Source of the DNA: Pseudarthrobacter psychrotolerans
GTDB lineage: Bacteria > Actinomycetota > Actinomycetes > Actinomycetales > Micrococcaceae
DNA length: 64,000 bases
Direction of reading: 5' to 3'
Assembly: GCF_009911795.1 (NCBI RefSeq)
Contig: NZ_CP047898.1
Location: 3,410,001-3,474,000, forward strand
Shown here one piece after another: positions 55,546-64,000 of this stretch (position 1 is its first letter; each line of letters opens with the position of its first letter). A model generated the notes under the pieces. The model worked only from the letters and a program-made list of their open reading frames with translations, was not told where the DNA came from and ran no database searches. Position numbers and translations under genes: made by a program.

Positions 55546-56514
55546 CTAGCCCTGCCCCAGCAGGTGGTTGGGCAGACGGTTCCCCGGAGCGGTCCCACGG
55601 ATCTCGAGCAGTTCGCGGGCATGGGCATGCAGCCGCTTGTCCTCCGCCGAGACCGGCACCCAGCCGGGGACCGGCACCGAGTTGCCGTCGGCGTCGCGCG
55701 TCACCATCACCGTGAGGCAATACGTGGTGAGGTTCAGTTCCTTGCCCTTCGGATCACCGGAGCGCACGTGTACGGCGATGTGCATGCCTTTGGTCCCCGT
55801 ATAGACCAGCCTGGCCTCGACCTCCACCACATGGCCGATCAGCAGGGGCCGGTAGAAGCGCACGCCACCGGAGAATACCGCCACGGTGTCCATCCCGCAG
55901 TAGCGGGATGCGCAGACATAGGCGGCTTCGTCGATCCACTTCATCACGATGCCGCCGTGCACTTTTCCGCCCCAGTTCACGTCCGTGGGGGCGGCCATGA
56001 ACCGCAGCGTTACGCGTTCGGCGGTCCCGGCGTCGGTATATTCCTGGGCGTTCATGGCTTCGACGATCCGTTCACGGACCTTGATCCGCGCCAGGGCGTG
56101 GTCGCGCTGTTCGATCTCCGTTGCCGTGACCGGTTGGAACTGTTTGACGGGTATCGGCTTGCCGTTGTCGCCGACCGCAACAAAGATCACCATGCACTGG
56201 CTGCGCATTGTGGCAGGCCCGCCCTTGGGATCGCTTGAAGAGACGACGGTCCGGATGTGCATGGAGGAACGTCCCGTGTAGACGATGGTGGCCTCCACCT
56301 CCACCATGTCGCCGCTGTTCACCGGGTCCGCGAAATGGATGTTGCCCACATAGGCGGTGACGCAGTAGGACTTGGCCCAGCCCACAGCGGCAGCGTACGC
56401 AGCCTTGTCCACCCATTCGAGGACGGTCCCCGCGTCCACGGATCCGCTGTGGCCCACATCCGTGGGGGCGGCCAGGAAGCGGAGGGTCACGGAGTTGGCT
56501 GCGGTCTCAGTCAT
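55546..56514 (-). CDS. Acyl-CoA thioesterase with two hotdog domains
   Basis: Cytosolic acyl-CoA hydrolase of 322 residues. Two homologous hotdog domains begin LRFLAAPTDVGHSGSVDAGT and LRFMAAPTDVNWGGKVHGGI, each followed by a W(V/I)D(K/E)AAY helix and by VEVEA and VYTG strands. Tandem hotdog fusion is common in this family (YciA/BFIT-like). Probably involved in fatty acyl turnover. It ends 58 bases after the dnaB stop, convergent. Confidence 0.9.
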   Translation of the reverse strand: MTETAANSVTLRFLAAPTDVGHSGSVDAGTVLEWVDKAAYAAAVGWAKSYCVTAYVGNIHFADPVNSGDMVEVEATIVYTGRSSMHIRTVVSSSDPKGGPATMRSQCMVIFVAVGDNGKPIPVKQFQPVTATEIEQRDHALARIKVRERIVEAMNAQEYTDAGTAERVTLRFMAAPTDVNWGGKVHGGIVMKWIDEAAYVCASRYCGMDTVAVFSGGVRFYRPLLIGHVVEVEARLVYTGTKGMHIAVHVRSGDPKGKELNLTTYCLTVMVTRDADGNSVPVPGWVPVSAEDKRLHAHARELLEIRGTAPGNRLPNHLLGQG

Positions 56515-56577
56515 GCTGCGATCTTACTGAGGCGTCGTGTTACCGGACGGTCGGGGCTGACACAAATCTCTAAATAA

Positions 56578-56598
56578 GAATGAGTATCATTAACAATA
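56578..56598. promoter_or_regulatory. Zur-box-like element before the AztD-like gene
   Basis: GAATGAGTATCATTAACAATA agrees with the actinobacterial Zur operator pattern (ATGA..ATCATT..CA) in an AT-rich stretch overlapping the start of the reading frame. It fits zinc repression of the neighbouring zinc-binding-type protein. Binding is inferred. Confidence 0.5.
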
Positions 56599-57908
56599 TG
56601 ATGACAGTCCAACCCAGTTTCCCCTTCAGTCGACGCCACTCCCGGATGTTCCCGGCGGTGCTCGCGGTTTCCGCAGCGCTCCTTGCGGCGTGCGGGAGCC
56701 CGCCAGGAGCGGCCCCCGGTCACGCGCCAACTACAAACAGCCGTGCCACCTCCGAAGGCAGCGAGGCAAAAGAGTCCCAGGCGCCAGTCCCGCGGCTGGT
56801 CCTGACCCACGATGCGGGTATTACGGTTCTTGACGCGAAGACGCTGGGGCCGGTGGGGGAGGTGCCATTGGAGGGATTCAACCGCCTCAGTCAGGCCGGC
56901 GACGGACGGCACGTCCTGGTGTCCACCGGAGATTCCTTCCGCATCTTTGACGTCGGCGTGTGGACAGAGGCGCACGGCGACCATGGGCACTCCTATGTCA
57001 CCGCTCCCCGGCTGACGGACCGGGCCTTCGGCGCCAACAAGGCCGGCCACGTGGTCACCCAAGCAGAGAAGACAGCGCTGTTCAATGACGGTTCGGGGAA
57101 AGTGGATGTTTTTGATCCGGCCGCGCTGACTGGCGCCCTCAAGACCGGCCCGCCCGCGACAAGCACCTACACCACACCCGAAGCCCATCATGGCGTGGCA
57201 GTGCCGCTGGCGGATGGCCAGCTGCTGGTTACCCTTGGCAACGAGGAGCGCCGCAACGGCCTGGCGTTGCTGAGTGCGCCGAGCAACGACGGCGGGCAGG
57301 GTCGCCGCGAACTGCTCCGCAACGAGGATTGCCCCGGCGTGCATGGCGAGGCCGTGGCAGGCGGTGACGCGGTGGTGGTGGGTTGCGAGGACGGCATGCT
57401 GGTCTACCAGGACGGCGCCTTCGCCAAGCTCGCAAGCCCCGACATGTACGGCCGCATGGGCAACCAGGCCGGAACCCCCGCCTCGCCGGTAATCCTCGGC
57501 GACTACAAGGTGGACAGGGACGCCGACCTTGAGCGGCCCACCCGAATCTCGCTGGTCAACACTGACACCGGGACGCTCCAGCTGGTGGACCTGGGCACCA
57601 GGTATTCCTTCCGTTCCCTGGGCCGCGGTCCGGCAGGGGAAGCGCTGGTGCTGGGGACGGACGGGGCGCTTCATGTCATTGATCCGACGACGGGCGAGGT
57701 CACCGCTGCGATTTCGGTGGTTGCCCCCTGGGTGGAGCCGGAGGCCTGGCAGGATCCCCGCCCCACTCTGTTTGTCCAGGGCTCAACCGCCTACGTCACG
57801 GAGCCGGCCACCTCCACCATCCACGCCGTTGACCTGACTGAGGGAAAGGTGGTTAGGAGCGCCGCCCTGGAACGCGCCGCCAACGAACTGACCGGAGTTA
57901 CCGGCTGA
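56598..57908 (+). CDS. AztD-like secreted zinc-binding protein
   Basis: Lipoprotein-like protein of about 436 residues from ATG 56598; ATG 56580 is inside the Zur-like box and ATG 56646 is also possible. A signal with lipobox (SAALLAACGS) precedes a beta-propeller-like domain. A His-rich loop EAHGDHGHSYVTAPRL is a probable zinc site. The pattern matches AztD, a periplasmic zinc chaperone of ABC zinc importers, but no AztABC genes are in the window. The C-terminal part has repeated strands (VLGTDGALHVIDPTTGEV). Confidence 0.75.
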   Translation: MMTVQPSFPFSRRHSRMFPAVLAVSAALLAACGSPPGAAPGHAPTTNSRATSEGSEAKESQAPVPRLVLTHDAGITVLDAKTLGPVGEVPLEGFNRLSQAGDGRHVLVSTGDSFRIFDVGVWTEAHGDHGHSYVTAPRLTDRAFGANKAGHVVTQAEKTALFNDGSGKVDVFDPAALTGALKTGPPATSTYTTPEAHHGVAVPLADGQLLVTLGNEERRNGLALLSAPSNDGGQGRRELLRNEDCPGVHGEAVAGGDAVVVGCEDGMLVYQDGAFAKLASPDMYGRMGNQAGTPASPVILGDYKVDRDADLERPTRISLVNTDTGTLQLVDLGTRYSFRSLGRGPAGEALVLGTDGALHVIDPTTGEVTAAISVVAPWVEPEAWQDPRPTLFVQGSTAYVTEPATSTIHAVDLTEGKVVRSAALERAANELTGVTG

Positions 57909-57933
57909 TGTTCTGCCGGCCAGGGACGTTAAC

Positions 57934-57980
57934 GCCCGACGGCGGACCGGCACCTGGGTGCCTGTCCGCCGTCGGGCTTT
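57934..57980. terminator. Bidirectional terminator between convergent genes
   Basis: Perfect 13-base arms GCCCGACGGCGGA (57934-57946) and its complement (57965-57977), followed by TTTT. It lies between the AztD-like gene (+) and the DoxX gene (-). Confidence 0.85.
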
Positions 57981-58004
57981 TACGATCGCTTTGTGGAGTC
58001 CGCC

Positions 58005-58439
58005 TTATGCGAGGACTGCCAGTTTGGAGCCCTTGCGGCCGAACAGGACGCGGTCCACTGACACGCGGCCGGCTCCGGTGAGTGCGAGTGCCAGGGCGGC
58101 AGCGCCCAGAAGCAGCACCAGCTCGTACCCGCCCTTGTCGGCGAAGACTCCGGCCGAGGCGTGCACCAGGACGAGGGCGCCGATCATGTTTACGGCCAGC
58201 AGGGCGGCCACCACGCGGGTGAGTGCGCCCAGGATGAGGGCAATGCCGCCGGCCAGTTCGAGGCCTGCAATGACGGGTGCTGAGACGTTGGCTGCGGGCA
58301 CACCCATCTGGGCGAACGCGGCCTGGGTTCCGGCGATGGTCCACTCGTTGAACTTCTGCCAGCCGTGGGCAGCGAAGAGGAAGCCGAGGATGACGCGCAG
58401 GACTGTGGTGGCGGTGGTGGTAAGGCGTGACTGATTCAT
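58005..58439 (-). CDS. DoxX-family membrane protein
   Basis: Four-helix membrane protein of 144 residues from ATG 58439, 8 bases after AAGGAG. The DoxX pattern is visible: LRVILGFLFAAHGWQKFNEW, APVIAGLELAGGIALILGAL, VVAALLAVNMIGALVLVHAS and YELVLLLGAAALALALTG. Members are membrane-associated oxidoreductase-like proteins of largely unknown function. Confidence 0.9.
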   Translation of the reverse strand: MNQSRLTTTATTVLRVILGFLFAAHGWQKFNEWTIAGTQAAFAQMGVPAANVSAPVIAGLELAGGIALILGALTRVVAALLAVNMIGALVLVHASAGVFADKGGYELVLLLGAAALALALTGAGRVSVDRVLFGRKGSKLAVLA

Positions 58440-58566
58440 GAATCGAGTCTCCTTGATCGTTTGTTGAAGTGTCAACTAAATGCCGCCCACTGTGTCCTTG
58501 GTCATGACTTGCGGCGTCATGACAGCCCGCAAGCAGGCAGCCGGTGCCGGCCGTTAGGCTGAAACT

Positions 58567-59919
58567 GTGCCCAACCAATCCGCCCCCGCTGCCGTGCAGC
58601 GTCCCGCGAGCCATGCCCGGGAAATCCTGCGGCTCGCCGTCCCGGCGTTCGGGGCCCTGATCGCCGAACCACTGTTCCTGCTCGCGGATTCGGCCATTGT
58701 GGGACACCTTGGCGTGGCCCAGCTGGCCGGCGTGGGGCTCGCCTCCGCCGTGCTGCACACCGCCGTCGGCCTGATGGTGTTCCTCGCCTACTCCACCACC
58801 CCGGCGGTGGCCCGCGCGATGGGACACGGGCAGTTGGGCAAGGCACTCGCCGCAGGGCGCGACGGCGTCTGGCTGGCATTTCTGTTGGGCATAGTCCTGG
58901 CGGTGGCCGGCTTCTGGGCCGCTGAACCGCTGGTGTCCCTGATGGGCGCCGAGGGTGAGGTGCGTTCATTCGCCGCTGACTATCTGCGCTGGTCCATGCC
59001 CGGCCTGGTGGCAATGCTCCTCATCTTTGCCGGCACCGGTGTTCTCCGCGGGTTGCAGGACACCAGGACACCGCTGCTCGTGGCCACCGCAGGCTTTGCC
59101 CTGAATATTGTCCTTAACTTCTGGCTGGTCTACGGGCTGGGCTGGTCCGTTGCGGGCTCGGCGGCCGGCACCAGCGTGGCGCAATGGGCCATGGCGGCCG
59201 TCTATCTGGCGATGGTCCAGCGAAATGCTGCCCGGCACGGCATCAGCCTGTGGCCCGACTGGAGCGGTATCCGCGCGATGACCCGGGTCGGTTCGTGGCT
59301 TATGCTCCGCACGCTGAGCCTGCGGATTGCCATCCTGGCTACGGTTTTTGTCGTTACGGGGCAAGGTGCCGTCAACCTGGCGGCGCACCAGCTGGCCATG
59401 ACCATCTTCTCCTTCCTCGCTTTTGCCCTCGATGCCCTTGCCATCGCCGCCCAAGCCCTGATCGGCAAGGAGCTGGGCGCATCCAACCCCGTCAGGGCGC
59501 GGCACCTGACCCGGACCATGATCCGCTGGGGTGTCGGATTCGGCGTGGTTACGGGAGCCCTGCTGGCAGTCGCTGCGCCCTGGGCAGGGGCGCTGTTCAC
59601 TTCGGACCCCGGCGTCCAGTCCGTGCTGACATACGCTCTGTGGATCCTGGCCGCCGGTCAGCCCCTTGCCGGTTATGTCTTTGTCCTGGATGGCGTGCTG
59701 ATCGGCGCCGGGGACGCCAAGTACCTTGCGCTGGCGGGCGTGGTCAACCTCGCCGTGTACATCCCCATGCTCGTGGCCGTTGTTGTCTCCGGCCTGTCCG
59801 CCGCTGCGGGCCTTGTTTGGCTGTGGGCCGCCTTTGCGCTGGGCTACATGGCCGCCCGGGCGGTGACACTGGGCCTGCGCGCCCGGTCGGACCGCTGGCT
59901 GGTGCTGGGTTCGCCATAA
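58567..59919 (+). CDS. MATE-family efflux transporter
   Basis: Twelve-helix transporter of 450 residues with a GTG start. Family segments: EILRLAVPAFGALIAEPLFL, FLLADSAIVGHLGVAQLAGV, RGLQDTRTPLLVATAGFALN and FALDALAIAAQALIGKELGA. MATE proteins export cationic drugs or dyes with Na+ or H+. The gene is 26 bases before the next membrane protein. Confidence 0.93.
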   Translation: MPNQSAPAAVQRPASHAREILRLAVPAFGALIAEPLFLLADSAIVGHLGVAQLAGVGLASAVLHTAVGLMVFLAYSTTPAVARAMGHGQLGKALAAGRDGVWLAFLLGIVLAVAGFWAAEPLVSLMGAEGEVRSFAADYLRWSMPGLVAMLLIFAGTGVLRGLQDTRTPLLVATAGFALNIVLNFWLVYGLGWSVAGSAAGTSVAQWAMAAVYLAMVQRNAARHGISLWPDWSGIRAMTRVGSWLMLRTLSLRIAILATVFVVTGQGAVNLAAHQLAMTIFSFLAFALDALAIAAQALIGKELGASNPVRARHLTRTMIRWGVGFGVVTGALLAVAAPWAGALFTSDPGVQSVLTYALWILAAGQPLAGYVFVLDGVLIGAGDAKYLALAGVVNLAVYIPMLVAVVVSGLSAAAGLVWLWAAFALGYMAARAVTLGLRARSDRWLVLGSP

Positions 59920-59944
59920 GCCCACCGGCCACTAAACTGGACCG

Positions 59945-60535
59945 GTGAACCAACCACTGACACCCACAGATGCTCCCGCCGGCACCGCCCAGCAGGCTGA
60001 CCTGTGGCAGCCGGTACTGCTCAGGGCCGTGGCCGCACTGGCGTTCGGCGCCGTGACCGTTTTCTGGGGCGGACCGTCGGTCCAGGTCATGGGCTGGGCA
60101 GGCGGACTGTACCTGCTGGTCACGGGCCTGCTGCTGCTCTGGGCCATCCCCAAGACCGGCTACGCGCGTGACCGTATGCCCGGCAAAATTCTCTCCGCGG
60201 CAGGGGCCGCCCTGGCAGGCGCAGGTGTTGCCGTGGCGCTGCTTCACGGGGACCGGGTCTTCGCTGTCGTCGCGGCGGTGGGGCTTGGCCTGGCCGGAGC
60301 GGTGGAGCTGTACTGCGGACTCCGGTACCGCGGCCGGCACGTGCTGGCCCGCGACTGGCTGGCTTCGGGCATCATCGGGCTTGGCACCGCAGCCATCCTG
60401 CCCTTTTTCATCAGCCTCGGAGCCCATGCCCTGCTGGGCGTCGCCGGCGGCGGGGCCATCATCTCCGGTGTGCTGTGGGCCCTGTCCGGACTGACGCTGA
60501 GGCACGATTCCCGGCCCGCCTCCGCGAAGCCGTAA
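59945..60535 (+). CDS. Membrane protein, DUF308-like, unknown function
   Basis: Protein of 196 residues with about six helices: LRAVAALAFGAVTVFWGGPS, GWAGGLYLLVTGLLLLWAIP, VFAVVAAVGLGLAGAVELYC and GIIGLGTAAILPFFISLGAH. Repeated two-helix units resemble the HdeD/DUF308 pattern. No function assigned. It follows the MATE gene. Confidence 0.7.
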   Translation: MNQPLTPTDAPAGTAQQADLWQPVLLRAVAALAFGAVTVFWGGPSVQVMGWAGGLYLLVTGLLLLWAIPKTGYARDRMPGKILSAAGAALAGAGVAVALLHGDRVFAVVAAVGLGLAGAVELYCGLRYRGRHVLARDWLASGIIGLGTAAILPFFISLGAHALLGVAGGGAIISGVLWALSGLTLRHDSRPASAKP

Positions 60536-60642
60536 ACTAGAAGCGAAAGGTTCTACCCGGCGTAGAAAACGCGCCCGGAACAACCCCCGCACACATTCGA
60601 ACCAGCACGCCCTTCCGGCACGGCTGTAGGAGAGGAACTACC

Positions 60643-61013
60643 TTGGCAGACCAGAAACCAGGAAAACCGCGTAATCTGCGGACCTCGGTGAAGGGGCCGC
60701 TGATGTTCTCTGCGTTCTGGGCCGTCCTCGCCTTCTTCGCGGTGCTGATCTTCGCCTCCGGCGGCAGCGCGAAGACCCCGCGGTTCGATCTCGCCTTTAC
60801 GGGCGCCGGCATCGCGTTTATCGTCACGCTGGTCATCGCCGCCATGCTGGCTATGAGCCACAAGGAGAACTCAGAGCACCTGGGCAAGGGATCCGGCGTC
60901 AACCTGAGTTCAGCGCGGAAGCCGTCGCACGGATTCGGGGGCACGGCCCAAGCCAGGCCGGTGGCGAACCTGAGTCTCCGGATGCTGACAGCACCGGCCC
61001 CAGCCACTCCTAG
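60643..61013 (+). CDS. Small membrane protein with probable single-base frameshift
   Basis: TTG start (MADQKPGKPRNLRTSVKGPL) with AGAGGAAC upstream. Two helices: LMFSAFWAVLAFFAVLIFAS and GIAFIVTLVIAAMLAMSH. The direct frame then turns into Pro/Arg-rich sequence and overlaps the convergent gene to 61134. In the -1 frame, EFSAEAVARIRGHGPS ends at 61013 before that gene. As in five other genes, one missing base near GGG at 60887-60889 would explain this. About 123 residues when repaired; function unknown. Confidence 0.6.
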
Positions 61014-61058
61014 CCCGCACGCCCGCACGCGCCCCCGGCGCGCCGGCCCTGGCCTGGC

Positions 61059-61604
61059 TCAGCGAACAGTGGCCTGCCGCGCCCGGTACGCTGCCACGTG
61101 CGCGCGGTTGGCGCAGTTCCCGGTATCGCAATAGCGTTTAGACCGGTTGCGGCTGAGGTCCAGGACCACCGCATCGCAGTCCTCGGCCTCGCACACCAGA
61201 AGGCGGTCCATCTCCTTGGTCCGGATGACGTCCACCAGGGCCATGGCGGCTTCAGTGCCCATGCGCTCCGCCAGCGGCGCATCCCGCGCGGTTGCGTGCA
61301 GGTGCCAGTCCCACTCGTCGTGCTTCATCAGCTGGGGGAGTGCGTTCGCCTCGCGCAATAAGCGGTTGACGCCCGCGACGGCCGAGTCTTCGTCTGCCGT
61401 CCACAGGTTGGCAAGCCGGCCGCGCAGTTCGTGGACACTTGCCACTTCCTCCGCATCGCCGGCGCGGGATCCACTGAACCCTTCGGTCTGAAGGAAGTGA
61501 TCCAGATCCGCAACCGTGGCAAGTGATTCACGGCCGTTGGCGGCGGTGTTGATCAGGTTGACCACGGTGCGCAGGGCAATTTCGGTGTCAGGGGCAAAGA
61601 CCAT
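61059..61604 (-). CDS. CGNR zinc-finger (ABATE domain) protein
   Basis: Protein of 181 residues; ATG preceded by AAGGAG. The N-terminal helical ABATE-like domain (ALRTVVNLINTAANGRESLA) is followed by a C-terminal treble-clef zinc finger: LLVCEAEDCDAVVLDLSRNR and RYCDTGNCANRAHVAAYRAR, with GNCANR at the CGNR position. Probably a DNA-binding stress regulator. Divergent from the EamA-type transporter, which may be its target. Confidence 0.88.
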   Translation of the reverse strand: MVFAPDTEIALRTVVNLINTAANGRESLATVADLDHFLQTEGFSGSRAGDAEEVASVHELRGRLANLWTADEDSAVAGVNRLLREANALPQLMKHDEWDWHLHATARDAPLAERMGTEAAMALVDVIRTKEMDRLLVCEAEDCDAVVLDLSRNRSKRYCDTGNCANRAHVAAYRARQATVR

Positions 61605-61675
61605 CTTGACTCCTTACTGGGGCCGGGCGTAATGTCAGGACCATTACCCCACTTTACTCCTGACAGGAGGCGTCG

Positions 61676-62680
61676 GTGACTGCCGCCCCTAACCCCGCAG
61701 CCGCGGGCGGATTCCTTGGCTCCGGTCTTGGAATCGCGTTGTTCTCTTCTGCTGTCTTCGGGCTCTCCGGCTCCTTCGCCAAAGCGCTGCTGGAAACCGG
61801 CTGGTCCCCGGGCGCCGCCGTGACGGCCCGCCTGACCGGCGCGGCGCTGATTCTTGTCATTCCTGCCATTCTGGCTTTGCGCGGACGGTGGTACCGGCTG
61901 CGCGATAACTGGGTCACCATCGCTCTTTTCGGCCTGATCGGTGTGGCCGCGTGCCAGCTGTTCTACTTCAACGCCGTAGCCCGCCTTTCCGTGGGCGTAG
62001 CGCTGTTGCTTGAATACCTGGCTCCCGTCCTCATCGTGCTTTGGCTATGGGGAGCCGGCAGGAAGCGGCCACGTGCGTTGACCTTCGGCGGAACAGTGCT
62101 GTCCCTCGGCGGCCTGATTCTTGTGCTGGACCTCACCGGAACGGTCAAGATCGACATTATCGGGGTCCTGTGGGGAGTGGCCGCCGCCGTCTGCCTTGCG
62201 ATCTACTTCTTCATCACGGCCAAGGAGAACGATTCCCTGCCGCCCATCGTCCTGGCATCCGTCGGGTTGCTGGTGGGGGCCACCGTCATGTGGCTGGCGG
62301 CCGCTACGGGGCTGCTTCCCATGGCCTTCAGTACCGCGGATACCAAGCTGGGCCCCTGGGTCACACCCTGGTGGATCTCCCTGGGCGGCCTGGTCATCCT
62401 GGCAACAGTCCTGGCGTACGTTTCCGGCATTGTCGCGGCCCGCGCCCTTGGCTCCAAGGTTGCGTCCTTCGTCTCGCTGACCGAGGTGCTGTTCGCCGTG
62501 ACCTGGGCCTGGCTGCTTCTGGGTGAGCTACCCGGTGCCATCCAACTCCTGGGCGGGGTCCTTATTGTCGGTGGGGTGGTTTTGGTCCGGCTGGACGAGC
62601 TGCGCTCCGGCACCCGTGCAGCTACCGTCGGGACGCCCGCGCCGCTGGACCACGCGAACGACGTCGAACCCGTGCCCTGA
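61676..62680 (+). CDS. EamA-family (DMT) transporter
   Basis: Ten-helix exporter of 334 residues with a GTG start. Two EamA repeats: ALFSSAVFGLSGSFAKALLE with LFGLIGVAACQLFYFNAVAR, and IGVLWGVAAAVCLAIYFFIT with GSKVASFVSLTEVLFAVTWA. Relatives export amino acids, nucleosides or small metabolites. Divergent from the CGNR gene with about 70 bases between them, so shared promoter control is likely. Confidence 0.92.
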   Translation: MTAAPNPAAAGGFLGSGLGIALFSSAVFGLSGSFAKALLETGWSPGAAVTARLTGAALILVIPAILALRGRWYRLRDNWVTIALFGLIGVAACQLFYFNAVARLSVGVALLLEYLAPVLIVLWLWGAGRKRPRALTFGGTVLSLGGLILVLDLTGTVKIDIIGVLWGVAAAVCLAIYFFITAKENDSLPPIVLASVGLLVGATVMWLAAATGLLPMAFSTADTKLGPWVTPWWISLGGLVILATVLAYVSGIVAARALGSKVASFVSLTEVLFAVTWAWLLLGELPGAIQLLGGVLIVGGVVLVRLDELRSGTRAATVGTPAPLDHANDVEPVP

Positions 62681-62738
62681 GTGCCGGCTGCCTTGCTCTG
62701 AGGGGCAGGTGCCGCTGTGCCCCTGCTGTTAAATGCCG

Positions 62739-62776
62739 CGGGGCCCGGACACTGTGTTGTGTCCGGGCCCCGGTTT
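62739..62776. terminator. Bidirectional terminator between EamA and WXG100 genes
   Basis: Perfect 14-base GC-rich arms CGGGGCCCGGACAC (62739-62752) and its complement (62759-62772), six-base loop, then TTTA. It lies between convergent genes. Confidence 0.85.
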
Positions 62777-62789
62777 AGTGCGTCTGCGG

Positions 62790-63053
62790 TTAGCGTGAAG
62801 CCTGGTCCTGCTCGTTGGCGTTCTTGGTGGCCTTCTGGCCGGCATCCTTCAGCGCCTGGATGACCTGGTTCAGGGCCGCGGTGTGCGTGCCTGACCATTC
62901 GCCGCGGAAGTGGGTGGCGTCCGGGCCTTCCCAGTTGGTGCTGTCCAGCACGCGGGACAGGTTGGACCGCTGCTGCTCGATCTCGCCGGCACCGGCCTGC
63001 AGCTTGCTGCCAAGAGTCCTGAGCTGTTCTACATCTGCGCCCCAAATAGCCAT
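62790..63053 (-). CDS. WXG100-family protein (type VII secretion-like)
   Basis: Helical-hairpin protein of 87 residues from ATG 63053 (MAIWGADVEQLRTLGSKLQA), with GAGGAG just upstream; the frame is open to 63128. The turn motif is W-x-G: STNWEGPDATHFRGEWS. Length and motif fit ESAT-6/CFP-10-like substrates of type VII secretion. No secretion genes (EccC, EccD) are adjacent, so it is an orphan here; it could also be part of a polymorphic-toxin locus elsewhere. Confidence 0.85.
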   Translation of the reverse strand: MAIWGADVEQLRTLGSKLQAGAGEIEQQRSNLSRVLDSTNWEGPDATHFRGEWSGTHTAALNQVIQALKDAGQKATKNANEQDQASR

Positions 63054-63307
63054 CAGTTTCTCCTCGTTGTCTTGGATCCGATCCAGATCGGCATCCCCAG
63101 TGGCCCCCGGTTCATCCGGAAGATCCATTACCTAGAACCTATCCCGGCCCCAAAACACTGTCGATGGGCACCGCTGCCCATGCGGAACAGCATCTCGGTG
63201 GTTGAGCCCGTTGAATCTCGACAAGCCGGTCACCGGCGTTGAAAGACGAGCCCGATCACCGGCGGGCGGGGGTCGATCCGAGGCGTTCCAGAGCCTAGCA
63301 TGGCTGT

Positions 63308-63580
63308 ATGTGCCGGAATATCCGAACCCTCCACAATTACGAACCGCATGCCACCTCCGAGGAAGTGCATGCCGCCGCGCTGCAGTATGTGCGCAAGGTC
63401 AGCGGCAGCACCAAGCCGGCCAAGGCCAACGAAGACGCCTTCGAAGCGGCGGTACACGAGATCGCCCACATCACTCAACACCTGCTGGACTCGCTGGTCA
63501 CCCACGCTCCCGCCAAACACCGGGACGAAGAGGCCGCGAAGGCGAGGGCCCGCGCGGCCGTGCGCTTCGGCACCGCCTGA
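63308..63580 (+). CDS. DUF2277 family protein
   Basis: Protein of 90 residues. MCRNIRTLHNYEPHATSEEV, LQYVRKVSGSTKPAKANEDA and FEAAVHEIAHITQHLLDSLV match the family, which is small, helical and of unknown function. Convergent with the P-type ATPase. Confidence 0.92.
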   Translation: MCRNIRTLHNYEPHATSEEVHAAALQYVRKVSGSTKPAKANEDAFEAAVHEIAHITQHLLDSLVTHAPAKHRDEEAAKARARAAVRFGTA

Positions 63581-63584
63581 GGAC

Positions 63585-64000
63585 CTACTTGCCGAAGCTC
63601 CGCAGCCGGAGCGAGTTGGCCACCACCAGGACGGAACTCGCCGCCATCGCGGCACCGGCAATCATCGGGTTCAAAAGGCCCAGGGCGGCCACAGGAATGC
63701 CGATGGCGTTATAGAAAAACGCCCAGAACAGGTTGGTCTTGATGATGGCCAGTGTCCGCCGGGACAATTCGATGGCCTGGGCCACCTGTCCCAGGTCATT
63801 GCCCATAACGGTGAGGTCCGCCGCCTCGATGGCCACATCCGTACCGGATCCCATGGCGATGCCCAGGTCGGCCTGCGCCAGCGCGGCGGCGTCATTCACG
63901 CCGTCGCCGGCCATCGCCACAATCGCCCCGCCCGCCTGGAGCCGACGGACGGCGTCCACCTTCCCGGCAGGCAGAACACCTGCGTAAACATCGTCAGGGG
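63585..64000 (-). CDS. Copper-type P1B-ATPase, C-terminal part (cut by window end)
   Basis: The reading frame runs off the window. It has the P-type hinge motif [20 protein letters not shown], and [14 protein letters not shown]. Membrane helices follow, including [20 protein letters not shown], the last helices carrying the metal-binding residues typical of CopA, and a C-terminus [10 protein letters not shown]. The substrate is probably Cu+, because of the NLFWAFFYN segment and [15 protein letters not shown]. The N-terminal domains are outside the window. Confidence 0.9.
   Translation of the reverse strand, partial: PDDVYAGVLPAGKVDAVRRLQAGGAIVAMAGDGVNDAAALAQADLGIAMGSGTDVAIEAADLTVMGNDLGQVAQAIELSRRTLAIIKTNLFWAFFYNAIGIPVAALGLLNPMIAGAAMAASSVLVVANSLRLRSFGK

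Overview
The window is chromosomal DNA of a high-GC Gram-positive bacterium, almost certainly a Micrococcaceae member close to Arthrobacter/Pseudarthrobacter. This is judged from the gene order and protein sequences around the replication origin (dnaA | rpmH-rnpA-yidD-yidC-jag-rsmG-parA-parB), the actinobacterial trxA-trxB-pseudokinase-murJ-NUDIX-cca block, and the rpsF-ssb-rpsR-rplI and dnaB genes. No rRNA, tRNA, CRISPR array or insertion sequence was recognised.

Layout. 1-2012: dnaA on the minus strand, flanked on both sides by DnaA boxes (oriC region). 2013-7734: ribosomal protein L34, RNase P protein, membrane insertion, RNA-binding and rRNA methylation genes, then parA-parB. 7735-13179: about 5.4 kb with no credible gene but nine perfect GTTTCACGTGAAAC parS sites (a tenth lies inside the 5' part of parA) and two DnaA-box arrays spaced about 12 bp, one on each side of a parS site. 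This looks like the chromosome's centromere and a second DnaA-binding locus, and it is the most interesting part of the window. 13180-21557: thioredoxin system, a pseudokinase/sugar-binding-like membrane protein beside murJ, NUDIX hydrolase, CCA-adding enzyme and a phosphatase. 21558-29086: two very small candidate genes with strong ribosome binding sites, a GT87-like membrane glycosyltransferase, a CrtI-like oxidoreductase, a lipoprotein PBP and an ABC-F protein. 29114-39181: DeoR regulator plus MFS transporter, PAP2-lipid kinase fusion, an ABC transporter followed by a two-component system, a secreted intradiol dioxygenase-like protein and an M18 aminopeptidase. 39233-43905: a sugar N-acetyltransferase/aminotransferase-family pair and a large LuxR-type ATPase regulator. 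44446-46237: rpsF-ssb-rpsR-rplI. 46383-53416: multicopper oxidase and accessory genes. 53417-55487: a third DnaA-box cluster in front of dnaB. 55546-64000: thioesterase, AztD-like zinc protein, transporters, WXG100 protein and the end of a copper-type P-type ATPase.

Sequence quality. Five genes (jag, murJ, an ABC ATPase, a sugar acetyltransferase, dnaB), and probably a sixth small membrane protein, are each broken by one missing base, mostly in short G/C runs. Because dnaB and murJ are normally essential, these look like homopolymer deletion errors of the assembly rather than real mutations; the genes are annotated as full-length with a frameshift.
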